Source of the DNA: Planctomycetaceae bacterium
Lineage (GTDB): Bacteria > Planctomycetota > Planctomycetia > Pirellulales > Pirellulaceae
Direction of reading: 5' to 3'
NCBI GenBank assembly: GCA_018658605.1
Contig: JABHUV010000059.1
Span: 1 to 11,984, forward strand
DNA length: 11,984 nt
This document shows, in pieces, positions 1 through 7,590 of the stretch. The translations under genes and the position numbers were made by a program. Under the pieces are notes generated by a model. The model did no database searches. It was not told the DNA's origin and was given only the letters and a program-made list of their open reading frames with translations. The first letter of the stretch is position 1. The number at the start of each line of letters is the position of its first letter.

Positions 1-836
1 AACACGGTAATTCGAGACGCAGAATATTTGTTGAGCAGGAACGTTTGGATTGCAAAACAGAGTCCACCAACAATAACGCCTTGATAGATTAGACCCCACA
101 CAACTTGATGGTTCACTTGGGCGAGGGATATTTGATCGCGTTCAAAGTAGGCAGCGATCATGACGAACCAGATAACAGCAATTAAATCGTGCCACAGCAT
201 GAGCGTCCCGGATTGAATTGTCTTAAGATTTGCTTTGATAAATAATATCTTGGCAGCCAGTAAAGCTCCACTAATGACGATGATGCAGTCACCTAATAGT
301 CCAGGTAAGTCACTGGTGTCTTGGGCTGTTGTATCGGCACTGGACTTTAATAATAGAGTTACCAAGGCACTCGTTGCGGCAAGCGCACACCCGAGGACTT
401 GGAGTTTGGACATGCGTTGGGTTCGGCTAATAAAGTGTTCATAGCCGAAAATCCAAATAATAAATGTGTTGATTAGGATGGTGGTGTGAGTTGAATTAGA
501 GAGTTGTACGCCGATGGTAAAAGTACCAATTTGCGCAGCGAGTAATGTGCCGGCGATCAGACATGTGGGAAGTTGTTGACGCGTTATCTTCCAAGGTGAT
601 TTTTCAAATTGACACCAGATGAGCATAAAAAATGTCGCTAGTAGGAATCGGATGCCACTTACCGTAATCGGGGGTAGTCCGTAATCGGTATAGTCTGACA
701 ACAGAGTGTACTTCGCCGCAACTGGGTTGCCACCCCACAACGCCGCGGTACTGACAACGGCAATAACAGTCAACCAAGTCAGAGGACGTTGGTGATCAGA
801 AAGAGAGCCGTTGGTTTTAGAGCTAGGTAAACTCAT
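1..836 (-). CDS. EamA/DMT-superfamily permease, 3' end cut by window edge
   Basis: An open frame runs on the minus strand from an ATG at 836-834 to the left edge without a stop, giving 278 visible codons. The protein is very hydrophobic and reads as successive membrane helices. After a polar start of about 18 residues, the first helix ends in LWGGNPVAAK, the pattern seen at the end of helix 1 in EamA (drug/metabolite transporter, DMT) proteins. A later stretch with GVQLSNSTHTTIL matches the helix 3-4 region, and a second similar set of helices follows, as expected for the duplicated ten-helix EamA fold. Family members are usually about 290-320 residues, so only the last one or two helices should be missing. 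It is probably an inner-membrane exporter or importer of a small metabolite; the substrate cannot be told. It is transcribed divergently from the dehydrogenase-like gene. No clear Shine-Dalgarno sequence precedes the ATG. Confidence 0.85.
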   Translation of the reverse strand, partial: MSLPSSKTNGSLSDHQRPLTWLTVIAVVSTAALWGGNPVAAKYTLLSDYTDYGLPPITVSGIRFLLATFFMLIWCQFEKSPWKITRQQLPTCLIAGTLLAAQIGTFTIGVQLSNSTHTTILINTFIIWIFGYEHFISRTQRMSKLQVLGCALAATSALVTLLLKSSADTTAQDTSDLPGLLGDCIIVISGALLAAKILFIKANLKTIQSGTLMLWHDLIAVIWFVMIAAYFERDQISLAQVNHQVVWGLIYQGVIVGGLCFAIQTFLLNKYSASRITV

Positions 837-974
837 AGTATGGGTGTGATTTGTGAAATGTGGCGAGTATTGTGTCGCAGAAAAATCTATGTCGCATCAC
901 TATTATCGGCGTGGGCAGATTATCATAAGAGGAAGAGATTGGTTTTGTCGGTATTTTCTAGGTAGAGTTGGTTG
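837..974. other. Divergent intergenic spacer
   Basis: This 138-base region separates the minus-strand permease from the plus-strand dehydrogenase-like gene and must hold promoters for both. The best -10 candidate for the rightward gene is TATTAT at 901-906, five of six matches to TATAAT, but no good -35 lies 16-18 bases before it. A 7-base direct repeat TGTCGCA occurs at 873-879 and 890-896. No RNA gene or convincing hairpin was seen. Promoter assignments here are weak. Confidence 0.4.
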
Positions 975-3900
975 ATGATGAAAACGAAAATCTGGACGTT
1001 AAGTTGTAGTTTATTAGTAAGCACCGCTGTGGCGACTTTTGCGGACGAGCCGAACAAGTCACCAGCAGCGGAAATTGCTTCGGCGACTGCTGAAGATTCG
1101 GTAAACCATATTCAAATCCCGGCGGGTACTGAATTGGAATTGATAGCTAGTGAACCACAAGTCATCGATCCGATTGCGATTCGCTTCGACGAATTTGGAC
1201 GTATGTGGGTCGCTCAAATGGGTGACTATCCTGAAGGCAAAGGCAAGTCGAGTATTCGAATTTTAGAAGACCTTGATAATGACGGTGAGTTTGAAACCTC
1301 ACGAGTATTTGCGGATGATTTACATTTTGTTACCGGTTTGCAACCGTGGAAGCAAGGTGTGATTGTCACGATGGCTGGTCGAGTGGCATACATGAAGGAC
1401 ACTGATGGAGACCATCAAGCGGACATCATCGAAGATTGGTACGTGGGGTTCTCAGAAGACAATACACAACTTCGAGCAAACCATCCACGGCTAGGATTAG
1501 ATAACCATGTATACGTTGCCAATGGTTTGCGTGGAGGCGTTGTTAAAAATCCGCGAAGTAAAGATAGCACGACTGTTAATATCAGCGGGATGGATTTCAA
1601 GTTTGATCCCATTACGGCGAAATATGAAGCGGTTTCGGGAGCTGGGCAGTTTGGTTTGACGTTCGACGATCAGGGGAACCGGTATGTATGCAGTAATCGA
1701 AACCCATTGATGCAAATCATGATCGCCAATAAATATGTCAAAAAATATTCGGGTGTTGCGGTGGCGGATGTTAAACAAGACGCAGCCCGAGCGGGCGCTG
1801 AGTCCAAGATTTTTCCGCTTACTAATTTTTGGACCACGTCGAATCTGCATGAGGGACAGTTCACCGCTGCCTGTGGTGTTTTGATTTATCGTGGTCATTC
1901 CTTAACGGGGTTGAAGGGAACTGCGTTAACATGTGATCCAACAGGTAATTTAGTGCATGCCGAACGGATTCCAGAATCGGGTGCTGTATCGCAGCATGCT
2001 GCGCTGACCTATTTACCGCTGTATTCAGACAGCGAGCAGCGGGAGTTCTTGGCATCTCGAGATTCTTGGTTCCGAGCGGTGAATCTCCGTACGGGTCCTG
2101 ACGGGTGTCTATATATTGTTGATATGCATCGAGCGGTGATCGAACATCCGAATTGGGTTCCCTCTGAGTTGAAAACTCGTAAGGATACCCGCTATGGCGA
2201 CGACAAAGGTCGCATCTACCGATTGAAATCAAAAGGCGAGCGACTCGAAGCTAGATGGAATTGGAATATTGCAAATTCAGATACAGAGGATTTAGTGCTA
2301 TTGCTGGAACACCCGAATTCATGGCACCGCGAAACAGCGGCTCGGCTATTGCTTGAACGCAGACCTGACGATGCCGAAACATTTTTGTCGCGAATCTTCA
2401 TTCACTCAATTCACTGGGAAGGTCGGCAACGAGCACTCTGGGTTTTGGAAGGCTTGGGTCTGCTGCAGCCCAAGCATATTGAAGCGGCTGTTAGTGACTC
2501 ATCACCAGCGGTTCGAAAGCAAGCCGCTGTGTTGCTGGAGAAGCATTGGGATGATTGTCCCAATGGTGAACTGATGGCGAAAAAAATGTTAGTTGATTCA
2601 AACCAGGCGGTTCGATTTCAAGCATTACTGTCTTTCGGTGACAGAATTGACCATGCAGATTTTCAGCTGTGGCTGCATGTGTTCTCGCGCTCTATTGAAG
2701 ATAAGTGGTTGACGCAAGCAATGTTGATGGTAGTTGGCGACGATCTGCCGAAATTGGTGCAGGAGTTTTGGAGTCGAGGTCAGGATGGAATTCTGAAATC
2801 GACGTCACCTGCGAAAACAGACAATATCTACCGTGTTCACCATGCCGCTGCTCGTTATCTCTCCAACGACGCTAACGCTCGGCAAATGTGGTTAAAGTGG
2901 GTGGTGCAATGGTGGTCTGAGGCGCCACAACGTTATCACGATCTCGGTGTTCGCAACCAAGGCGTAACGGCAGGTTTATTGGGTACGCTCGATGGTATCC
3001 GCAGTCGCAGTGTGAATGTATCGGCATTGCAAGCGACAGCGAATTCCGAACAACAGGTTCAAATCAATGTGCTATGGGATTTTGCGAAGCAATGGGCAGG
3101 TAATGTGACGTTACCTGCAGCGGATCGGTTGGCGGGGATTAAGCTGTTAGGGCATGCTGGTAAAATCGATGTATTGATGGAATTACTAGCAGCACCAATC
3201 CGCTCGGAATTTCACGTTGCGGTTTTACAAGGTTTACAAACATCAGGTTCCGCGGTCCCATGGGATCAAGTGCTGGATCAGTTTTCCGCAATGCGCCCAG
3301 CGGTGAAGCGAGCATGTCTCGATGCGATTTTACGAAAACCAACAACTACGTTACTGTTGTTAGATGCTCTTGAAGCCAAGGACATTTCGGCAAATGAGGT
3401 TGATTCAATTCGTATGAATAGAATGCTCAAACACAGTGATAAAACGATTGCCTCGCGGGCGACAGCAATACAAGGCAGTTTAGTCAACGCGGATCGCCAA
3501 GCTGTATTGGCTAAGTATCGAGCGGCATTAACACTTGAAGCTTTTCCAAAACGAGGCGAGATTGTTTTCAGAAAGAATTGTGCTACGTGTCATAAAATTG
3601 GTGAGATTGGTATGCAAGTTGCGCCGGATATCTCCGACTCACGTACACGACAACCTATTCAAATATTGACGGACATCCTGCAGCCTAATCGCGCGATTGA
3701 TAATAACTATATGCACTATTCGATTATCCTAAATGATGGTCGAGTGCTCGATGGAATATTGGCGACCGAGACATCCTCGTCAGTAACATTGCGGCAACCC
3801 GAAGGTAAGCAAGAGGTCGTAGCGAGGTTGGAAATTGATGAAATCATATCTCGCGGTGTGTCGCTAATGCCCGAAGGGCTGGAAAAGAATATTACCCTAC

Positions 3901-3995
3901 AACAAATGGCTGACTTGGTTTCCTTTGTGAAGAATTGGCGTTATCTTGATGGTCGTATTCCGTTGGAAAAACCGTTGCCTACAGAACCAGAGTAG
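975..3995 (+). CDS. Secreted PVC-type membrane-bound dehydrogenase-like protein with HEAT repeats and haem-binding CxxCH domain
   Basis: A 1006-residue exported protein. Residues 1-24 form a Sec signal peptide (MMKTK, hydrophobic core, likely cleavage after ATFA). Residues about 45-425 resemble the 'putative membrane-bound dehydrogenase' beta-propeller of planctomycetes and Verrucomicrobia (TIGR02604 type): IRFDEFGRMWVAQ, two Asp-rich calcium-like loops (D99-L-D-N-D-G and D142-T-D-G-D), and LRTGPDGCLYIVDMHR. Residues about 435-840 are helical repeats of HEAT type. The C-terminal part (about 850-995) is the matching haem-binding domain (TIGR02603 type), with C869-A-T-C872-H873 for covalent c-type haem and a probable axial Met965 in SLMPEGL. 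Full length is normal for the family. It likely oxidises a sugar or alcohol in the periplasm and passes electrons to haem; the substrate is unknown. The frame opens with TTG at 972, then ATG at 975 and 978. I chose ATG 975, with GAG at 965-967 as a weak ribosome-binding site. An SGNH gene follows 38 bases later. Confidence 0.88.
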   Translation: MMKTKIWTLSCSLLVSTAVATFADEPNKSPAAEIASATAEDSVNHIQIPAGTELELIASEPQVIDPIAIRFDEFGRMWVAQMGDYPEGKGKSSIRILEDLDNDGEFETSRVFADDLHFVTGLQPWKQGVIVTMAGRVAYMKDTDGDHQADIIEDWYVGFSEDNTQLRANHPRLGLDNHVYVANGLRGGVVKNPRSKDSTTVNISGMDFKFDPITAKYEAVSGAGQFGLTFDDQGNRYVCSNRNPLMQIMIANKYVKKYSGVAVADVKQDAARAGAESKIFPLTNFWTTSNLHEGQFTAACGVLIYRGHSLTGLKGTALTCDPTGNLVHAERIPESGAVSQHAALTYLPLYSDSEQREFLASRDSWFRAVNLRTGPDGCLYIVDMHRAVIEHPNWVPSELKTRKDTRYGDDKGRIYRLKSKGERLEARWNWNIANSDTEDLVLLLEHPNSWHRETAARLLLERRPDDAETFLSRIFIHSIHWEGRQRALWVLEGLGLLQPKHIEAAVSDSSPAVRKQAAVLLEKHWDDCPNGELMAKKMLVDSNQAVRFQALLSFGDRIDHADFQLWLHVFSRSIEDKWLTQAMLMVVGDDLPKLVQEFWSRGQDGILKSTSPAKTDNIYRVHHAAARYLSNDANARQMWLKWVVQWWSEAPQRYHDLGVRNQGVTAGLLGTLDGIRSRSVNVSALQATANSEQQVQINVLWDFAKQWAGNVTLPAADRLAGIKLLGHAGKIDVLMELLAAPIRSEFHVAVLQGLQTSGSAVPWDQVLDQFSAMRPAVKRACLDAILRKPTTTLLLLDALEAKDISANEVDSIRMNRMLKHSDKTIASRATAIQGSLVNADRQAVLAKYRAALTLEAFPKRGEIVFRKNCATCHKIGEIGMQVAPDISDSRTRQPIQILTDILQPNRAIDNNYMHYSIILNDGRVLDGILATETSSSVTLRQPEGKQEVVARLEIDEIISRGVSLMPEGLEKNITLQQMADLVSFVKNWRYLDGRIPLEKPLPTEPE

Positions 3996-4033
3996 TTACT
4001 GGTGATAACCAAATAATTTATACATCGCATTAC

Positions 4034-5254
4034 ATGACACGTCGACGAAAAATTCTATTTAGTATGATTGCCTTCCTGTTTTTCTATGGATTGTGCGAAC
4101 TCACATTTCAATCGATCGGTTTCGATTTTTCGCCAACGCCGCGCGATCTTGAAAGTGTCCCCACGTTTTATCGAATTCCTACCACACCGTTTGGTGAAGC
4201 CTATTACCGGCGACCGGGTTTGACCTCTTGGACTGGAAAAGTCGTGACGTCGCAAATGCAACGCATCGGATATGACGCCAAGTGGTTTCCCCAAGAAGAG
4301 GAAATTACATTGCAATATGATAAAGATGGCTTTCGTAATCCCGCAGATTTAGAAGATTGGGAGATTGTTGTCATTGGTGATTCGTTCACAGAACTGGGCA
4401 ATTTAAAATATGAGGATCTTTTCTCTACGCGATTAGGTTCATTAATGGGCAGGTCCGTGAAAAACTTAGGTATTTCGCATACAGGTGTACTTAATCAAAT
4501 CGCTTGCTTACATCATTTTGGCATCTCCGAGTCGACCAAACATGTTGTCTGGGTGTTTTTTGAAGGAAATGACGTGCGAGATTTGGGCTTGGAGTTAGAG
4601 CGATTGATACGGATTAGAACGGGGGAGAGTGAACATGTTGATTTGATTGCCAAAAATAAACAAAGCCAAACATCATTGACCAAAGCAATTCGAAAAATGT
4701 TATTTGCACCTTCGCGTTTAGATATTTATGGTCCCGCCGTCAATGCGACTCTAAGTCGTGGAAGTGAGTCGGTTCGATTTAAGTTGGATTACACTCCTGT
4801 CGGTTCAAAGACATTGGAATCCGCGGGAGGTCAACTTCGAAAGGCAATCGGTAAATTGGCGGATTTATGTAGGCAACGTGATTTGAAACTATGGTGTGTC
4901 TATATGCCAACGAAGCGACGTGTGTTTCACTCGTTACAGTACCAAGTTGATAACGACGCGGCTCAGCATTTACGGCAATCGTGGCAACCGTCCGACTTGC
5001 CACGATGGTTGGAACTGCAATGTTGGTTCAAACAAATTGAGTTTGTTGATGTCACGTCGTCGCTAATTGAGTTGAATAAGTCAGATGAATTTTCACATAA
5101 CTTGGTGTTCGACACACATCTGTCTGTTGCCGGAGCGAGAGCGGTTGCAGATTCGTTAGCGGCAAGAATGGAGCCATTTTTTGAAAACGGAACTTCTAAC
5201 GACCGCCCGTCGACATCCGTTACGACGGAACGGACACCAACGGATACTGAATGA
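4034..5254 (+). CDS. Membrane-anchored SGNH/GDSL-fold hydrolase or acyltransferase-like protein
   Basis: A 406-residue protein with one N-terminal membrane helix (about residues 6-24) after TRRRK, so the bulk should lie in the periplasm. The SGNH fold is shown by VVIGDSFTE with nucleophile Ser117 (block I), NLGISHTG (block II-like), EGND with Asn179 (block III), and FDTHLS with Asp360 and His362 completing the triad as a DxH motif (block V). This layout is seen in hydrolases and in AlgX/AlgJ-like or OatA-like O-acetyltransferase domains, so it may remove or add acyl groups on a cell-surface glycan; the substrate cannot be told. The last 20 or so residues form a Thr/Ser-rich polar tail outside the fold. 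It starts 38 bases after the dehydrogenase-like gene with no hairpin between them, so co-transcription is likely. No clear Shine-Dalgarno sequence precedes the ATG. It ends 17 bases from the end of the convergent kinase gene. Confidence 0.82.
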   Translation: MTRRRKILFSMIAFLFFYGLCELTFQSIGFDFSPTPRDLESVPTFYRIPTTPFGEAYYRRPGLTSWTGKVVTSQMQRIGYDAKWFPQEEEITLQYDKDGFRNPADLEDWEIVVIGDSFTELGNLKYEDLFSTRLGSLMGRSVKNLGISHTGVLNQIACLHHFGISESTKHVVWVFFEGNDVRDLGLELERLIRIRTGESEHVDLIAKNKQSQTSLTKAIRKMLFAPSRLDIYGPAVNATLSRGSESVRFKLDYTPVGSKTLESAGGQLRKAIGKLADLCRQRDLKLWCVYMPTKRRVFHSLQYQVDNDAAQHLRQSWQPSDLPRWLELQCWFKQIEFVDVTSSLIELNKSDEFSHNLVFDTHLSVAGARAVADSLAARMEPFFENGTSNDRPSTSVTTERTPTDTE

Positions 5255-5300
5255 CGATAACGGGTCGACATTTATTTGGAAGTTCCAATTACGTCGACAT
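5209..5300. repeat. Three direct GTCGACAT copies with a palindrome at the convergent gene junction
   Basis: GTCGACAT occurs at 5209-5216, 5264-5271 and 5293-5300, all in the same orientation, and I found no other copy of the 8-mer in the window. Between the last two lies the palindrome TTGGAA-G-TTCCAA at 5276-5288. Because GTCGAC is itself self-complementary, the copies at 5264 and 5293 could also pair as an outer stem around it. The first copy is in the end of the SGNH gene, the second in the 17-base gap, and the third in the last codons of the kinase gene. No T-run typical of a rho-independent terminator follows on either strand. Function is unknown and coincidence is possible. Confidence 0.45.
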
Positions 5301-7392
5301 AAAGAACGTTAGAGTTGGTTGGATGATGTCGTATTTTGGAAGTGGCTCCATGAAAACGTGCCACAGCGTTAGACACCACTCGTAAACGGCCCGCGTCAGA
5401 TTCTAGTTGGCCGGCAGTTCGTTTCATAGTCTCTCCTTTAGCCTGCTCTTGGAATCGCGCTTCGAGTTTTTTCACAATATCTAATCCTTGTTGTCGGTCC
5501 ATTGGTAGCGACTTGGCGAACCACAGATAACACTCAAGCTTGACGTATAAATATTCAAGTGAAGGCTGTGCTGAATCAGTATGGGCTTGGTTGAGCACCT
5601 TGTCGGCTTGTCCCACTCGGCCGTCGGCAATGTAACATAAGGCTAGGTTGATTCGTAAGTCGAGATTTTTGTCGTCGATCTGTAATGCTCGCTCGTACCA
5701 TTTTTCTGCTTCGGCTACCCAATTCATCCGATGATAGAGATTGCCTACTGCTTCCAATACGTAGGGATTGTCTTGTTGATCGAGTTGCACTAAGAGACTT
5801 AAAATAGTTGTTTGAACCCCTTGTTGTTCAACCGTTGCGGCGATTGTTTTCATGACGTCGTCGCGAGAATATTGTTTGGTAGTTGAACCCACAATGCCGT
5901 GCACAAAATTAACCGTCGCCATTGGAGTCGGTTTGATGAAATGCCAAGTTAGCAACGCACCGAGTGTACCAGCGACCGCTAGACCGCATAGCGAGCGGAT
6001 GATTCTCTTAGCTTTGACTTTCGATTTCCAACGCAACCGTTTTTGCTCACTGCTTAATATCCGCAATACGTCCTGCATGCTGTCAGGCCGGTCTTCGCGA
6101 TTAAATGCTAGACAACACGCTATGAGACGTGCCAATTTGTCTGGTACGTCATCGCATTTATTACGAGCCTTTAATGGTAGCTCAGCCTGTTGTTTTCTTA
6201 ATATCTGGCCAGCTTGAAACAGATTTTGGTTTGGCCCGAACGTGTTAAATGGTAGTTTTGCATAGAACATTTCAAATAACAGCACGCCCAGTGAATAAAT
6301 ATCAGACCGGTGGTCAAGCACAATTGACTCTTTCTTTAATATCACCTTGTTTATTTGCTCTGGTGACATATAAGTAATCGTCCCACCACTTGGTTGTGCG
6401 TCGCGTAGAGCGTTATGTGCGAGGTTGAAGTCTAACAACAAAGCTTGATCTTTATCGGTGACCATGATATTCGATGGCTTCAGGTCCAAGTGCAAGACTC
6501 GCTCGGCATGCGCATAGACTAATGCTGCGGCAATCTCTGTTGCATATTTGAGGCCACGTAGTAATGCGTCGTGTGACGTCCAGACAACATTAGGAATGAT
6601 AAATCGGGGTGAGTGTTTGGCTGTGGTCGTACTCTCAGGTGGGGTATGTTTGAGGATATCAGGGAGTAAATTTGAATAGGATAGCTGCCGTAATTCAACC
6701 AGTTTGTTGCTCAGAGTCTCTCGTCCAAGGTAGGGCATGCACATGACGGAGATGCCATCTGAGTTGGTTGTTAATGAATAAATAGGAACAATGTTGGCAT
6801 GGCATAGTCTGCCGAGCGTATCAGCTTCGCCACTGCCAAATTGTCCGATTTTGATAACAACGGTTCGTTGTCCAATTTCGTCTTCTGTTGCCTTATATAC
6901 TGTGGCAAAGGAACCGCGGCCGAGTTCTTCTTTGACCGTATATCCGTTGACACGTGGCATTGCAGGCAATGTTTTAGAATCAGAGTACGAATCCGATGCA
7001 TGGTTTTCACATAAAGGATCTGAGTTGGCGTCGACAAAAAAAAGCATGAGTTGTCGAAACAACATAGATCCGATTTGCTCAGGAAATAACCCGCAGAATT
7101 CTTGCGAGTCGATCACTAGTCCGCCTGCCAACAATTCTTGGTATTGCAGGTAGGCGATGTTAACGAGTTGCATTATCGACTGCTGGGATGAACTCGAACT
7201 TTCGATTGATATCGAAAGTTGGGACGCTCGTACCCGAAAGTTACGGATAACATCATCGGCCCAATCTGGCAGTGGTGGAGATGTTATTTTGGAGATGGTC
7301 TTTGTGCCAGCCATCGCAAGTTGTGATGGTTCGCTGGAGACCTGGTAGTGAGGTGGTGAATCTATTGATGATGCAGCTAGATCCGTTTCCAT
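5272..7392 (-). CDS. Transmembrane Ser/Thr protein kinase with C-terminal TPR region and HLD/DFN catalytic motifs
   Basis: A 706-residue receptor-like kinase. Residues about 45-125 form a helical N-terminal region (IAYLQYQELLAGG...FPEQ) resembling leaders of planctomycete kinases. The kinase domain spans about 151-450: P-loop G158-R-G160-S-F, VVIK with Lys181, catalytic loop H301-L-D303-L-K305-P-S-N308, D321-F-N323, GGTITYMSPEQ at 336-346, Asp364 in SDIYSLG, and Arg435 near the end of the domain. The catalytic residues Lys181, Asp303, Asn308 and Asp321 are all present, so activity is expected, although HRD is HLD and DFG is DFN. An extra polar stretch of about 40 residues (235-275) lies between the hinge and helix E. 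One membrane helix (about 464-486) separates the cytoplasmic kinase from a C-terminal part with at least two TPR-like repeats (about 546-613, including WYERALQI), which should be periplasmic. The substrate is unknown. It has a good ribosome-binding site and its own candidate promoter, so it may be expressed separately from the glycosyl operon upstream. Confidence 0.9.
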   Translation of the reverse strand: METDLAASSIDSPPHYQVSSEPSQLAMAGTKTISKITSPPLPDWADDVIRNFRVRASQLSISIESSSSSQQSIMQLVNIAYLQYQELLAGGLVIDSQEFCGLFPEQIGSMLFRQLMLFFVDANSDPLCENHASDSYSDSKTLPAMPRVNGYTVKEELGRGSFATVYKATEDEIGQRTVVIKIGQFGSGEADTLGRLCHANIVPIYSLTTNSDGISVMCMPYLGRETLSNKLVELRQLSYSNLLPDILKHTPPESTTTAKHSPRFIIPNVVWTSHDALLRGLKYATEIAAALVYAHAERVLHLDLKPSNIMVTDKDQALLLDFNLAHNALRDAQPSGGTITYMSPEQINKVILKKESIVLDHRSDIYSLGVLLFEMFYAKLPFNTFGPNQNLFQAGQILRKQQAELPLKARNKCDDVPDKLARLIACCLAFNREDRPDSMQDVLRILSSEQKRLRWKSKVKAKRIIRSLCGLAVAGTLGALLTWHFIKPTPMATVNFVHGIVGSTTKQYSRDDVMKTIAATVEQQGVQTTILSLLVQLDQQDNPYVLEAVGNLYHRMNWVAEAEKWYERALQIDDKNLDLRINLALCYIADGRVGQADKVLNQAHTDSAQPSLEYLYVKLECYLWFAKSLPMDRQQGLDIVKKLEARFQEQAKGETMKRTAGQLESDAGRLRVVSNAVARFHGATSKIRHHPTNSNVLYVDVIGTSK

Positions 7393-7398
7393 GAAAAG

Positions 7399-7403
7399 CC
7401 CCT
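7399..7403 (-). promoter_or_regulatory. Ribosome-binding site of the kinase gene
   Basis: On the minus strand AGGGG lies six bases before the ATG at 7392, a good Shine-Dalgarno match and spacing. It supports this start for the kinase and is one of the few clear sites of this kind in the window. Confidence 0.6.
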
Positions 7404-7428
7404 GTAATGGAATCGGAGAATAGTAATC

Positions 7429-7456
7429 GTTATATGATTATTAAGAACCATCCCAA
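7429..7456 (-). promoter_or_regulatory. Candidate sigma-70-type promoter of the kinase gene
   Basis: On the minus strand a -35-like TTGGGA (7456-7451, four of six matches to TTGACA) is followed after 16 bases by TATAAC (7434-7429, five of six matches to TATAAT). The start of transcription would fall near 7422, leaving a leader of about 30 bases that holds the AGGGG ribosome-binding site. The assignment is by consensus only; planctomycete promoters are poorly defined. Confidence 0.4.
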
Positions 7457-7590
7457 GTAGAGCGAGGAAATGGTAGATTTTTTCAGTGTGCATGACAGCG
7501 AGTGACACTATGATGTTTCTGCTGTCTTACCCACCCTTAGAAAACGCCCCAAATTATCACAAGCGACGAAGGAGAGCCTAGATTTGCGTT

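Larger units (their letters stand above)
7393..7590. other. Spacer between glycosyl operon and kinase gene
   Basis: This 198-base stretch lies between two genes on the minus strand and contains the candidate kinase promoter and ribosome-binding site. No short reading frame with a recognisable product was seen. A 7-base inverted repeat (AAAACGC at 7541-7547, GCGTTTT at 7586-7592) has a 38-base loop, too wide to call a terminator, so it is unclear whether transcription of the glycosyl operon stops here or runs into the kinase gene. Confidence 0.45.

Noticed and set aside
235..444. 69-codon plus-strand open frame
   Set aside because: It is antisense to the well-supported EamA permease frame and its translation shows no recognisable motif.
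972..974. TTG as the start of the dehydrogenase-like gene
   Set aside because: ATG follows immediately at 975 (and 978), and the signal peptide is complete from either; TTG adds nothing.
1497..1898. 133-codon minus-strand open frame inside the dehydrogenase-like gene
   Set aside because: It is a shadow of the strongly conserved beta-propeller coding frame.
5852..6217. 121-codon plus-strand open frame inside the kinase gene
   Set aside because: It lies opposite a kinase with clear domains, and its translation has no domain, signal or start-site support.
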